Positions 23,787-31,495 of a stretch of DNA of 37,499 nucleotides are shown piece by piece. The notes below the pieces were generated by a model, which made no database searches, had not been told where the DNA came from, and was given only the letters and a program-made list of their open reading frames with translations. How positions within the stretch are numbered: the stretch's first letter is position 1; every line of letters starts with the position of its first letter. Made by a program: the position numbers and the translations under genes. This DNA is from Gemmatimonadaceae bacterium (GTDB taxonomy: Bacteria; Gemmatimonadota; Gemmatimonadetes; Gemmatimonadales; Gemmatimonadaceae). The DNA is taken from NCBI GenBank assembly GCA_020852815.1, contig JADZAN010000041.1:1-37499 (forward strand). Reading direction: 5' to 3'.

Positions 23787-25180
23787 TGACTCGCTCCTTT
23801 CTCTCGAGGCTCGACACGATGCGACTCATGACCTCCACGGTGCGCGGCGCACTGTTCGCGATGGCGGCAACGACGATGTTGGCACCGTGTGCCCTGCGCG
23901 CGCAGGAGCGCATGACCGTCCCGCCGCAGGACCGTCCGGTGGTGCTGCGCGGCGCCACGGTTCACACTGTCACCAAGGGGACGATCACCAACGGTGTCAT
24001 CGTCTTCGATCGCGGGCGCATCACGGCGATCGGCGGTGCCGAGGTGGCCATCCCGACCGGTGCCCGTGTGGTGGATGTGAGCGGAAAGCACATCTATCCC
24101 GGGCTCCTCGATGCCTACACCACGTTAGGCATCACCGAGGTGGGGGCGGTGGATGTCACCAACGACATCACCGAGCAGGGCGACTTCAACCCCAACGTGC
24201 GCCCGGAGATCGCGGTGAACGCCGAGAGCCGGCACATCGGGACGACTCGCTCGGCGGGGGTACTCGTGGCGTTCAGCACCCCCGAGGGGGGGGTGATCTC
24301 GGGGCTGTCGTCGGCGCTGTCGCTGGAAGGGTGGACGTGGGAGGAGATGTCGATGAAGGGAGCGGCCGCGCTCAACGTGCGGTGGCCCGACCCCACTGCG
24401 CAGCCGCGCCGCGGCTTCGGCGGCGGCCCGGGTGGGCGCGGTGCCGGTGGCCCGCCCCCCAAGACCTACGCCGAGCAGGTGCAACAAATCAAGGACTGGT
24501 TCGGCGAGGCGCGGGCGTATCGCGATGCCGTGAAGAGCGGCCAGGACGTGCGCACCGACGCTCGTTATGCGGCGATGATCCCGGCGCTCGACGGCGCCAT
24601 CCCGGTGGTCGTGGCGGCGGACGGGGCGGCGCAGATCAATGACGCGATCACCTGGGCCAAGGCGGAGAAGGTGAAGCTGGTGATTCGCGGCGGGCGTGAC
24701 GCACTCTTCGCCGCCGACAGGCTAAAAGCCGAGAACGTCCCGGTGATCCTCACGTCCACCATGGCGGCGCCGGAACGCGACTACGAGGGGTACGACGGCG
24801 CGTACGCCACTCCGGCCAGGCTGCACGCCGCAGGGGTCAAGTTCGCCATCGCCGGCGGCTCGGGTGGACTCTACAGCAATCGCCTCCCGTGGGAGGCGGG
24901 CGTTGCCGTGGCGTTCGACCTCCCGGAGGAGGAAGCGCTCAAGTCGGTGACGATCAACGCCGCCGAGTTCCTCGGCGTGGCCGACAAGGTCGGCTCGCTG
25001 GAGGTGGGGAAGGAGGCAACGCTGTTGATCACGACCGGGACGCCGCTGGACATGACGAGCAACATCATCCAGTCGTACATCCAGGGGCGCGAGATCAACA
25101 TGATGGACATCCACAAGCTCTTCTTCCAGAAGTACATGGAGAAGATCAAGCAGCAATCGCCTAAAAAGGTGGTGCCGTGA
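23786..25180 (+). CDS. Exported amidohydrolase-like protein lacking metal ligands
   Basis: A 464-residue protein whose ATG overlaps the previous stop (TGATG at 23784-23788), implying translational coupling. A signal peptide ends near CALRAQE (about residue 40); an internal ATG at residue 12 or 15 would give a more normal signal length. The amidohydrolase opening (NGVIVFDRGRITAIGGAEV) and close (VGSLEVGKEATLLITTGTPLD) are clear, but the first metal site reads PGLLDAYTTLG instead of PGLIDxHxH, and the catalytic-Asp position reads AIAGGSGGLY. It thus resembles the N-terminal half of its upstream neighbour and is probably not catalytic by the usual mechanism. A Gly/Pro-rich loop (GGGPGGRGAGGPPP near 215) is inserted. 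Likely a structural partner of the upstream enzyme. Confidence 0.87.
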   Translation: MTRSFLSRLDTMRLMTSTVRGALFAMAATTMLAPCALRAQERMTVPPQDRPVVLRGATVHTVTKGTITNGVIVFDRGRITAIGGAEVAIPTGARVVDVSGKHIYPGLLDAYTTLGITEVGAVDVTNDITEQGDFNPNVRPEIAVNAESRHIGTTRSAGVLVAFSTPEGGVISGLSSALSLEGWTWEEMSMKGAAALNVRWPDPTAQPRRGFGGGPGGRGAGGPPPKTYAEQVQQIKDWFGEARAYRDAVKSGQDVRTDARYAAMIPALDGAIPVVVAADGAAQINDAITWAKAEKVKLVIRGGRDALFAADRLKAENVPVILTSTMAAPERDYEGYDGAYATPARLHAAGVKFAIAGGSGGLYSNRLPWEAGVAVAFDLPEEEALKSVTINAAEFLGVADKVGSLEVGKEATLLITTGTPLDMTSNIIQSYIQGREINMMDIHKLFFQKYMEKIKQQSPKKVVP

Positions 25181-25200
25181 GCATCTGACGCGCGAGCACG

Positions 25201-27960
25201 TCATGCATCCGCGTGCATCGCCTCGCGCGCTTGCACCGCAAGGATCCGCCTCGTCGGGATCAGGCACGAAGTGATCCCGACGAGGGCCACGATCCCGGTC
25301 GCCATCCCCAGCGCGACCACCAGGGCCTGCACCACGGAACCGCCAGCACTCGGCGTCGCCGTCACCTCGAAGACGAAGCGCGCGGCGAAGGGGAGTCCGA
25401 TCGCGGCGCCAACGGCGACCTGCACGAGCGACCGCCGCAGGATCGTCAGGAGCAACCGGCCGCGTGAGGCGCCCAGCGCCGAGCGGATGCCGATCTCGCG
25501 CGTACGCTCCGAGACGGAGAGCGAGAGCATGGCAAAGAGCCCGGACGTCGCCAGGGCGAGCAGTACGCCGACCAGCACCATGAGTCCGGCGACGAGCCCC
25601 ATCACGAGGTACCAGTCGCCCTGCCGGGCCTCGCTCAGCACCGTCGCGCGCCCCATCACCAGTTCGGGATCGGCGGCGAGCATGAGGGCGCGCACGCGGT
25701 CGACCAGGGTGGCCGGCGGCATCTCGGTGTGCACCGCCAGCCGCATGGGATTGAGGGTGCCGGGCGCGGCCGGGAGGTAGATCGCCTCGCCGCGATCGGC
25801 GTTCAGCACATTGACGCCAAGCGGGCCCACGACGCCGACGATCTCGTGCCACGCCCCCTTGCTGCTGTCGGCGCGGATGGGGAGGCGGACGCGCTGCCCG
25901 ATGGGGTCGCGCCCGTCGAGGGCACGCGCCACGAAGGCGGTGTTGACGATGGCGACGTGCGCGCCGCTGTCGACGTCGGTTCGCGTGAAGTCGCGCCCGC
26001 TGACGATCGGGGTGCCGAGCGCTCGCATGAAGTCGACGTCCACACGCGCCACACGCGTCCAGCGCAGCGGCGCATCGGCGGCATGATCGACCACGTCCAC
26101 TTCATACGCTCGCGCCGGGTGCTCCATGCGTGGGAGGACGTCGCCGACGGCGACGCGCGTCACCCCGGGCTCGCGCTCGAGCGCGGCGACGAGGGCGCGT
26201 TGCGCCGCGGCGAGCTGGGCGCGGCGACGATCGGTGAGGCCGTCGCCCCCCGGTGCGCCGGCGGCCATCGAGGCATCGGCCGGCAGGTGCAACTCGACCC
26301 CGAGATACTCCGCCGCCCGGATCCCGGTGGCGCGTTCGGCCACCTCCAGGTCGGTCGCGTGGCGCGCGACGGCGAAGGCCATCCCGACCGCCGCGACGGA
26401 AACGGCGATGTCGGCCACGACCAGGCCAGCGGTCAGGCGCCCGAATCGCACGCGCGCGCCAAGGCCCATGTTCTGCGCGATCGAGCGCGCGGAGATGGCG
26501 ACGGCGGGGATGACGCCGGCCACCGTCGCACTCACGACGGCCAGGGCGAGCGCGCTGAGTGCGGTGCGCCACGTGAGCTCGAGCGTGAGCCAGTACGGCA
26601 GCGTGGTCTCGCCGGCCAGCGCGGCGAGGTTCACGTGATCGAGCGCCCAGTCAAAGACGGCGACGCCCACGCCAGCGGCGACTACCGCCAGCAGCAACGT
26701 CTCGACGAAGACCTGCGACACGATGCGCGCGCGACTGGCGCCGAGTGAAATGCGGATGGCAAGCTCGCGCAACCGGGTCGCGGTGCGCGCAAAGACGAGC
26801 ATGGCGACATTGCCGCACGCCACCAGGAGCAACCCGAACATCAGGAGCTGCACCAGGCGAAACTCGGGAAGGCTCGCCAGTCCGCCGGCGGGGAGGTTGA
26901 GGAAGAGAAGGCCGATGGGGACGACCTCCGCTCGCAGCCGCGAGCGCTCGCGCGCCTCGCTGGCGCTGGCGGCGCTTGTACTCGACATCACCTGCGACGA
27001 CAGCTCGGCCTGCGCCTGCTGCGCCGACACACCCTCCGCCAGTCGGCCAATGACCTGCACACGCGCGCGCTCCGCCGTGCCGCCGGCAGATGCAAGACGG
27101 AGGGGGAGCCACAGCGACTCGTTGTTGGGGAAGGCGAAGCCGTTGGGCATGACGCCCACCACGGTGTGCAGCGTGCGCCCGATGCGAATGGTGCGGCCCA
27201 GCACGCCGGGATCCTGACCGAAACGGGCGCTCCACAAGGCGTGTCCGATGACGACGACCTCCGGTGCGCCGGGTGCAACGTCACCATCCTCGATCACTCG
27301 GCCGATGAACGGTCGCGCCCCCAACAACTGGAAAACGCCGGCGGTGAGTTGCGCACCATTGGCAGGCGCAGCTACCCCCGTTGCCGCTGCCACGTTGTAG
27401 CGCGACGTCTGAAAGGCGCCGAGCGCGGAGAAGGAGCGCAACTGCTGCGCCCAGTGGGTGAAGTCCGCGTCCCAGGTGGGGGCGACGCCGGAGGAGAGGG
27501 GATCCCAGTGACGAATGGCGCGCACGCGGTTGTCCGCGTCGCCAGGGAGCGGCGCCTCGAGCGAGCGCGCCAGGTGCGAGGGGGCGAGCCCCATGGGGAT
27601 GCCGATGGCGAGCGCGAAAACGGCGGCGATGTTGAGCATGGGGTACTTGCGCAGCATGCGAAGCCCGAGCTTCACGTCGAGCCAGGAGAGGCGCAGTTGC
27701 GTGATCGATGCCAACCCGATCGCGTCGTGCGCCTGCGCACGATGCGTCCCCTCGTGACCGAACTCGCGCCGTGCGCGCAGCCGCGCCTCGTCGGCGGAAA
27801 GCCCCTCACGCACCAGTGCATCGGTGCGCTCGTCCAGGTGATGCTGGAACTCCTCGCGCATCTCCGCGTCGAGCTGGTCGCCGTGCATCACCGTGCGATA
27901 CATCGCGTGCGCGCGGGCCTTCAACGCCGTGGCCGTGGCCCATTCGGGAAGCTGTGGCAT
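25201..27960 (-). CDS. ADOP-type (MacB/FtsX-like) permease with prefix domain
   Basis: A 919-residue inner-membrane permease of the type called acidobacterial duplicated orphan permease. The ATG at 27960 lies one base after the PadR stop. Order: cytoplasmic prefix domain (about 20-75, HGDQLDAEMREEFQHHLDERT, then EARLRARREFG), SWLDVKLGLRMLRKYP, first transmembrane helix (about 108-127), MacB-type periplasmic core (RVIEDGDVAPGAPEVVVIGHALW, RTIRIGRTLHTVVGVMPNGF), three-helix FtsX domain with FARTATRLRELAIRISLGASRARI, a second periplasmic core (VSGRDFTRTDVD, VGVVGPLGVNVL) and a second FtsX domain with SVSERTREIGIRSALGASRGRLL. No ATPase gene is adjacent, as is usual for these orphans. Transport or mechanotransmission substrate is unknown. 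It converges on the amidohydrolase gene with a 20-base gap. Confidence 0.93.
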   Translation of the reverse strand: MPQLPEWATATALKARAHAMYRTVMHGDQLDAEMREEFQHHLDERTDALVREGLSADEARLRARREFGHEGTHRAQAHDAIGLASITQLRLSWLDVKLGLRMLRKYPMLNIAAVFALAIGIPMGLAPSHLARSLEAPLPGDADNRVRAIRHWDPLSSGVAPTWDADFTHWAQQLRSFSALGAFQTSRYNVAAATGVAAPANGAQLTAGVFQLLGARPFIGRVIEDGDVAPGAPEVVVIGHALWSARFGQDPGVLGRTIRIGRTLHTVVGVMPNGFAFPNNESLWLPLRLASAGGTAERARVQVIGRLAEGVSAQQAQAELSSQVMSSTSAASASEARERSRLRAEVVPIGLLFLNLPAGGLASLPEFRLVQLLMFGLLLVACGNVAMLVFARTATRLRELAIRISLGASRARIVSQVFVETLLLAVVAAGVGVAVFDWALDHVNLAALAGETTLPYWLTLELTWRTALSALALAVVSATVAGVIPAVAISARSIAQNMGLGARVRFGRLTAGLVVADIAVSVAAVGMAFAVARHATDLEVAERATGIRAAEYLGVELHLPADASMAAGAPGGDGLTDRRRAQLAAAQRALVAALEREPGVTRVAVGDVLPRMEHPARAYEVDVVDHAADAPLRWTRVARVDVDFMRALGTPIVSGRDFTRTDVDSGAHVAIVNTAFVARALDGRDPIGQRVRLPIRADSSKGAWHEIVGVVGPLGVNVLNADRGEAIYLPAAPGTLNPMRLAVHTEMPPATLVDRVRALMLAADPELVMGRATVLSEARQGDWYLVMGLVAGLMVLVGVLLALATSGLFAMLSLSVSERTREIGIRSALGASRGRLLLTILRRSLVQVAVGAAIGLPFAARFVFEVTATPSAGGSVVQALVVALGMATGIVALVGITSCLIPTRRILAVQAREAMHADA

Positions 27961-27961
27961 C

Positions 27962-28303
27962 TCAGATCTCCTGCGGCGTGGCGAGGAGCGAGCGAGCGAT
28001 GGCGTCGGCGAGCCGCTGCCAACTCCCCTGTTCCTGCACGAAGCGACGTCGCCCGAGCGGCGTGAGCTTGTAGAAGCGTGCACGCCGGTTGTTGTCCGAT
28101 GTCCCCCAGCGACCGGCGATCAACCCTTGTTGCTCCAGCCGGTAGAGCGCGGGATAGAGCGCCCCCTGCTGCACGACGATCGCCTCGCCGGAGATCTGCT
28201 GGATGCGCAGCAGCACGCCGTAGCCGTGGACGTCTCCGAGTGAGATGGCCTTGAGGATGACCAGCTCGAGGTTGCCGGGGAGCAGTTCTGCTGGCGGCGC
28301 CAT
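27962..28303 (-). CDS. PadR-family regulator of the ADOP permease
   Basis: A 113-residue winged-helix protein: LLPGNLELVILKAIS and LGDVHGYGVLLRIQQISGE (helices 1-2), VVQQGALYPALYRLEQQGLI (recognition helix), then SDNNRRARFYKLTPLGRRRF (wing). This is the form of PadR regulator regularly found immediately before ADOP permease genes. The ATG at 28303 has AGGAG five bases upstream on the minus strand, and that ribosome site lies inside an inverted repeat (28307-28329), so protein binding or RNA folding there could control its own synthesis. It is one base from the permease start, making a two-gene operon, and is divergent from a second ADOP gene. Confidence 0.93.
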   Translation of the reverse strand: MAPPAELLPGNLELVILKAISLGDVHGYGVLLRIQQISGEAIVVQQGALYPALYRLEQQGLIAGRWGTSDNNRRARFYKLTPLGRRRFVQEQGSWQRLADAIARSLLATPQEI

Positions 28304-28306
28304 TGC

Positions 28307-28366
28307 TTCTCCTATGTGGGTTAGGAGAAAGGTGTACGCGCTCTCCTATGCCGGCAAGGAGAGCGC
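28307..28366. promoter_or_regulatory. Two inverted repeats, probable PadR operators
   Basis: Dyad 1: TTCTCCTA (28307-28314), 7-base spacer, TAGGAGAA (28322-28329). Dyad 2: GCGCTCTCCT (28338-28347), 9-base spacer, AGGAGAGCGC (28357-28366). Both share the CTCCT/AGGAG core and their centres are about 34 bases apart, near three helical turns, fitting two dimers on one face. They lie directly upstream of the PadR start, and the AGGAGAA arm of dyad 1, read on the minus strand, is also its ribosome site. Confidence 0.6.
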
Positions 28367-28480
28367 TCGGCGGGAGTGGAGTCTCCCCCGGGCGTCGCCG
28401 TCAGCGGTCCGCGCCGATGGTGGTGGGACGACGCGTGCGATGGAGGCACTGGCGCACGCCGGATGGCGGCTTTATTGCGC

Positions 28481-28490
28481 AAAGTACTTT
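28481..28490 (+). promoter_or_regulatory. AAAGTACTTT palindrome before the second ADOP gene
   Basis: Perfect 10-bp palindrome in an AT-rich patch, 19 bases upstream of the ATG at 28510. It shares AAGTACT with the site against the first PadR gene (18989-18995). It is a candidate operator or promoter part; the regulator is unproven. Confidence 0.4.
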
Positions 28491-28509
28491 TACCCGTCAT
28501 TCGTCGCGC

Positions 28510-30975
28510 ATGAAGGCCGTCGTCGCCACCACACAACGCCCGCTCCGCTTCTCCTGGCTCGACTTCAAGGTCGGGCTCCGCATCCTGGTGCGGTTCCCCG
28601 GACTCACCGTCGTGGGGACGGTTGCCATGGCGGTCGCCATCGCCCTCGGCTCCATCTACTTCGAGGCCGTCAACAAGTGGCAGAACCCGACCTTGCCGAT
28701 TGCTGGGGGCGATCGCGTCATCTCGATCACCAACTGGGATGCGCACACCTCGTCGCCCGAGCGACGGATGCTGCATGATGTTGGTCTGTGGCGCGGACAG
28801 TTGCGCACGCTCGACGTGGTGGGAGCGGCGGTCGAGTTCCAGCGCAACCTGGCCACCGAGGATGGGCATGTCGAGATCGTCAACGGCGCCGAGTTGACGG
28901 CCAATGCCTTCGCGTTGATGGGGACGGCGCCGTTCATGGGGCGCACGATCTCCGAACGCGACGAGGAGCCGGGCGCGCCGCCGGTGGTGGTCATCGGCCA
29001 CGCACTCTGGACGTCGCGCTTCGAGGGCGATCCGGGCGTGGTCGGGAAGTCGGTCAAGCTCGGAACCGCAAGTGCGACGATCGTCGGCGTGATGCCGCAG
29101 GGGTTCGCCTTTCCCGCCACGCAGCGCCTCTGGCTTCCGCTGCGCCGCGACGCCTTCACGATCGCGCCGCGAACCGGGCCCATGGTGACGGTGTTCGGCC
29201 GCTTGGCACCCGGCGCCACGCTGCAGGACGCGCGCAATGAGCTGGAAGTGCACGGCGCGCGGCTCGCCGCCGAGAGCCGCGCAACGCACGAGCACCTGCG
29301 TCCGGTCGTCGCCAACTACGGAAAGCCGCTCGGCGCCGGGCAGATGCTCCTCATCCGGAAGATCGTCTACGCGGTGAACGTGGTCTTCCTGCTGTTGCTG
29401 GCGATCATCTGCACCAACGTGGCGACGCTCGTCTTTGCCCGTACGGCCACGCGCGGCTGGGAGATCACGGTTCGCTCGGCGCTGGGGGCGAGCCGGGGAC
29501 GGATCATCGCGCAGTTGTTCGTCGAAGCGCTGGTGCTGGCGAGCCTGGCGGCGATCGTGGGACTCGGACTGGCACGGCTCGCACTGCGATTCGCGGTGGC
29601 GCAGTTCGCGGCCAGCGGCGCGCTTCCGTTCTGGATCGACGACACGCTGTCGTGGCGGACAGTGCTCTACACCGGCCTGCTGACGCTCTTTGGGGCGGCG
29701 ATCGTCGGCGTGTTGCCGGCGCTGCGCGTGACGCGGATCAATGTGCAGGACGCGCTGCGCAACGAGGCGGCAGCGCGCGCGGGTCTCAGATTCGGCGGCT
29801 TCTGGACGGGGGTGATCGTGGTGCAGGTCGCGATCACGGTGGCCTTCCTCCCCCTTGCAGCCGGCGGCGCCTTCGAGTCCAATCGCTTCCACCAGCGTGC
29901 GCAGGGGATCGAGGCCGGGCACTACCTCACCGCCGGCGTTGGCATCGATCGCGAAAACTACGTGCTCGACTCGGCGGCCTACGCGCAGCGCACGCGGCGC
30001 GCCTTCGACGAGCTGGAACGTCGCCTGCGCGCGGAGCCGGGGATCGAGCAGGTCTCGTTCTCCGACCGCCTCCCGGTCGAGGACCAGTTCAAGTACTCCA
30101 TCGAGGTCGACAGCACGCTCGGCGTCTCGCCGACGACCGGGATCCGGCGGAGCACGTTGGTGCAGGTGTCGGGCGGCTTCTTTCGCGCGTTTGGCTCGGC
30201 GGTTGTTGCGGGGCGCGACTTCGTCCCGCTCGACTTCGAGACCGGGCACGTGATCATGGTGAACCAGTCGTTCGCCCACTACGTGTTAGGCGACCGGAAT
30301 CCGGTTGGCCAGCGCGTGCGGATCGTGAGCGGGGAGATCGATGCGCTCGCCGGCGAGCAATGGTACGAGATCGTGGGGGTGGTCAGGGACTTCGGCTGGC
30401 AGCTTCCCGAGCCGCAGGAGCAGTCGGCGATGTACCTGCCGTCGCTCCCCGGAACGGGGCACGCGGGGCAGCTCGCCGTGCGGGTACGGGATCCGGATGC
30501 CTTTGCCACGCGATTGCGCACGCTCGTCGCCGAGGCCGACCCGACCATCCAGCTCATCGACGTGAAACCGCTTGGCCTGGCGGGCGGAGGCGAGGCACGG
30601 ATGAACTGGGCATTGACGTCGGTGGCCTGGCTGGTGGGTTTCATCGTGCTGATGCTTTCGGCGACCGGCATACATTCGCTGATGTCGTTCACCGTCGCGC
30701 GGCGCACGCGCGAGATCGGGATTCGCGCCGCGCTGGGGGCGAGTGCGGGGCGCATCGTGGCGGGGATCTTCTCGCGGGCGCTGCTGCAGGTGACCCTGGG
30801 GGTGGTGGTGGGAAGCGTCGTTGCTTCGTTAGGCGGGCTGGGCTCGATGCGCGAGGTGCTGATCCTGGCCGGCGCGGACGCGATCATGCTGCTCGTCGGA
30901 CTCACGGCATGCGCGGTGCCGTTGCGCCGCGCGCTCAGGATCGACCCAACGGAGGCGTTGCGCGCGGAGGGGTGA
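28510..30975 (+). CDS. ADOP-type (MacB/FtsX-like) permease without prefix domain
   Basis: An 821-residue membrane permease related to the minus-strand one. The ATG at 28510 is the first that does not run back into the divergent PadR gene; its ribosome site is poor. It begins almost at once with FSWLDFKVGLRILVRFPG and the first helix (about 31-48), so the prefix domain is absent. Then follow a MacB-type periplasmic core (TISERDEEPGAPPVVVIGHALW, GVMPQGFAFP), an FtsX domain (FARTATRGWEITVRSALGASR), a second core (VAGRDFVPLDFETGHV, VGVVRDFGWQLP) and a second FtsX domain (TVARRTREIGIRAALGAS), ending RIDPTEALRAEG, the normal end of such permeases. The two ADOP genes are divergent around one PadR gene, so shared control is plausible. 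Substrate unknown. Confidence 0.92.
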   Translation: MKAVVATTQRPLRFSWLDFKVGLRILVRFPGLTVVGTVAMAVAIALGSIYFEAVNKWQNPTLPIAGGDRVISITNWDAHTSSPERRMLHDVGLWRGQLRTLDVVGAAVEFQRNLATEDGHVEIVNGAELTANAFALMGTAPFMGRTISERDEEPGAPPVVVIGHALWTSRFEGDPGVVGKSVKLGTASATIVGVMPQGFAFPATQRLWLPLRRDAFTIAPRTGPMVTVFGRLAPGATLQDARNELEVHGARLAAESRATHEHLRPVVANYGKPLGAGQMLLIRKIVYAVNVVFLLLLAIICTNVATLVFARTATRGWEITVRSALGASRGRIIAQLFVEALVLASLAAIVGLGLARLALRFAVAQFAASGALPFWIDDTLSWRTVLYTGLLTLFGAAIVGVLPALRVTRINVQDALRNEAAARAGLRFGGFWTGVIVVQVAITVAFLPLAAGGAFESNRFHQRAQGIEAGHYLTAGVGIDRENYVLDSAAYAQRTRRAFDELERRLRAEPGIEQVSFSDRLPVEDQFKYSIEVDSTLGVSPTTGIRRSTLVQVSGGFFRAFGSAVVAGRDFVPLDFETGHVIMVNQSFAHYVLGDRNPVGQRVRIVSGEIDALAGEQWYEIVGVVRDFGWQLPEPQEQSAMYLPSLPGTGHAGQLAVRVRDPDAFATRLRTLVAEADPTIQLIDVKPLGLAGGGEARMNWALTSVAWLVGFIVLMLSATGIHSLMSFTVARRTREIGIRAALGASAGRIVAGIFSRALLQVTLGVVVGSVVASLGGLGSMREVLILAGADAIMLLVGLTACAVPLRRALRIDPTEALRAEG

Positions 30976-31060
30976 GCTGGTGCGCGCAACGCCGGCAGCA
31001 ACGCGCTTGCGTCGCCGGACGATCCGGTCCATCGTCCACGGCCATGTTCAGAGCCACGCC

Positions 31061-31486
31061 ATGACCCCCGAGCAACTCCTGAAGGAACTGCGCGACCAGA
31101 CGTACGTCATGTTGCGCCCGTCTCCCATCGAGGGGATCGGCGTCTTCGCGCTGCGCGACATTCCCAAGGGGTGCCGCGACATGTTCTCCCCGCCGCCTGC
31201 AACTGACGACTACGTGGTGATCCCGCGCGCCACGATCGACGAACTCCCCGTGCACGCCCGGCGACTGGTCGAGACCTATTGCCTGTTCGACGCCGATTCG
31301 TACTACCTTCCCGGCGGGGGATTCAAGAAGCTCGACCTGGTGCACTTCCTGAATCACTCCGACGCACCGAACGTTGCCTCGGTGGACGAGGGGAAGTGGT
31401 TCGAGGCGCTGCGCGACATTGCGGAGGGGGAGGAGCTGCTGGTGGACTATGGGGAGTTGGTGGAGGATGAGGCGCCGACCGCGTGA
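31061..31486 (+). CDS. Small SET-domain protein without post-SET motif
   Basis: A 141-residue protein with a compact SET fold: PSPIEGIGVFALRDIPKG (20-37), YVVIPRATIDEL, then LVHFLNHSDAPN (NHS signature at 98-100), WFEALRDIAEGEELLVDYGEL (catalytic-site Y130). There is no Cys-rich post-SET segment, unlike the other SET protein in the window, and the two share little beyond the core. The ATG at 31061 begins close to the domain; no strong ribosome site is seen. Predicted cytoplasmic methyltransferase of unknown target. It starts 85 bases after the ADOP gene, same strand, and converges on the CsgG-like gene with a 9-base gap. Confidence 0.85.
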   Translation: MTPEQLLKELRDQTYVMLRPSPIEGIGVFALRDIPKGCRDMFSPPPATDDYVVIPRATIDELPVHARRLVETYCLFDADSYYLPGGGFKKLDLVHFLNHSDAPNVASVDEGKWFEALRDIAEGEELLVDYGELVEDEAPTA

Positions 31487-31495
31487 CGCACCGCG

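Noticed and set aside
27141-27148. Complete absence of CGTTGGGC
   Set aside because: One copy is present here in a phase where the change to CGTTAGGC would be silent, so avoidance, if real, is strong but not absolute.
28303-28509. An upstream extension of the plus-strand ADOP protein
   Set aside because: It would overlap the divergent PadR promoter and dyads, and the added residues have no prefix-domain features.
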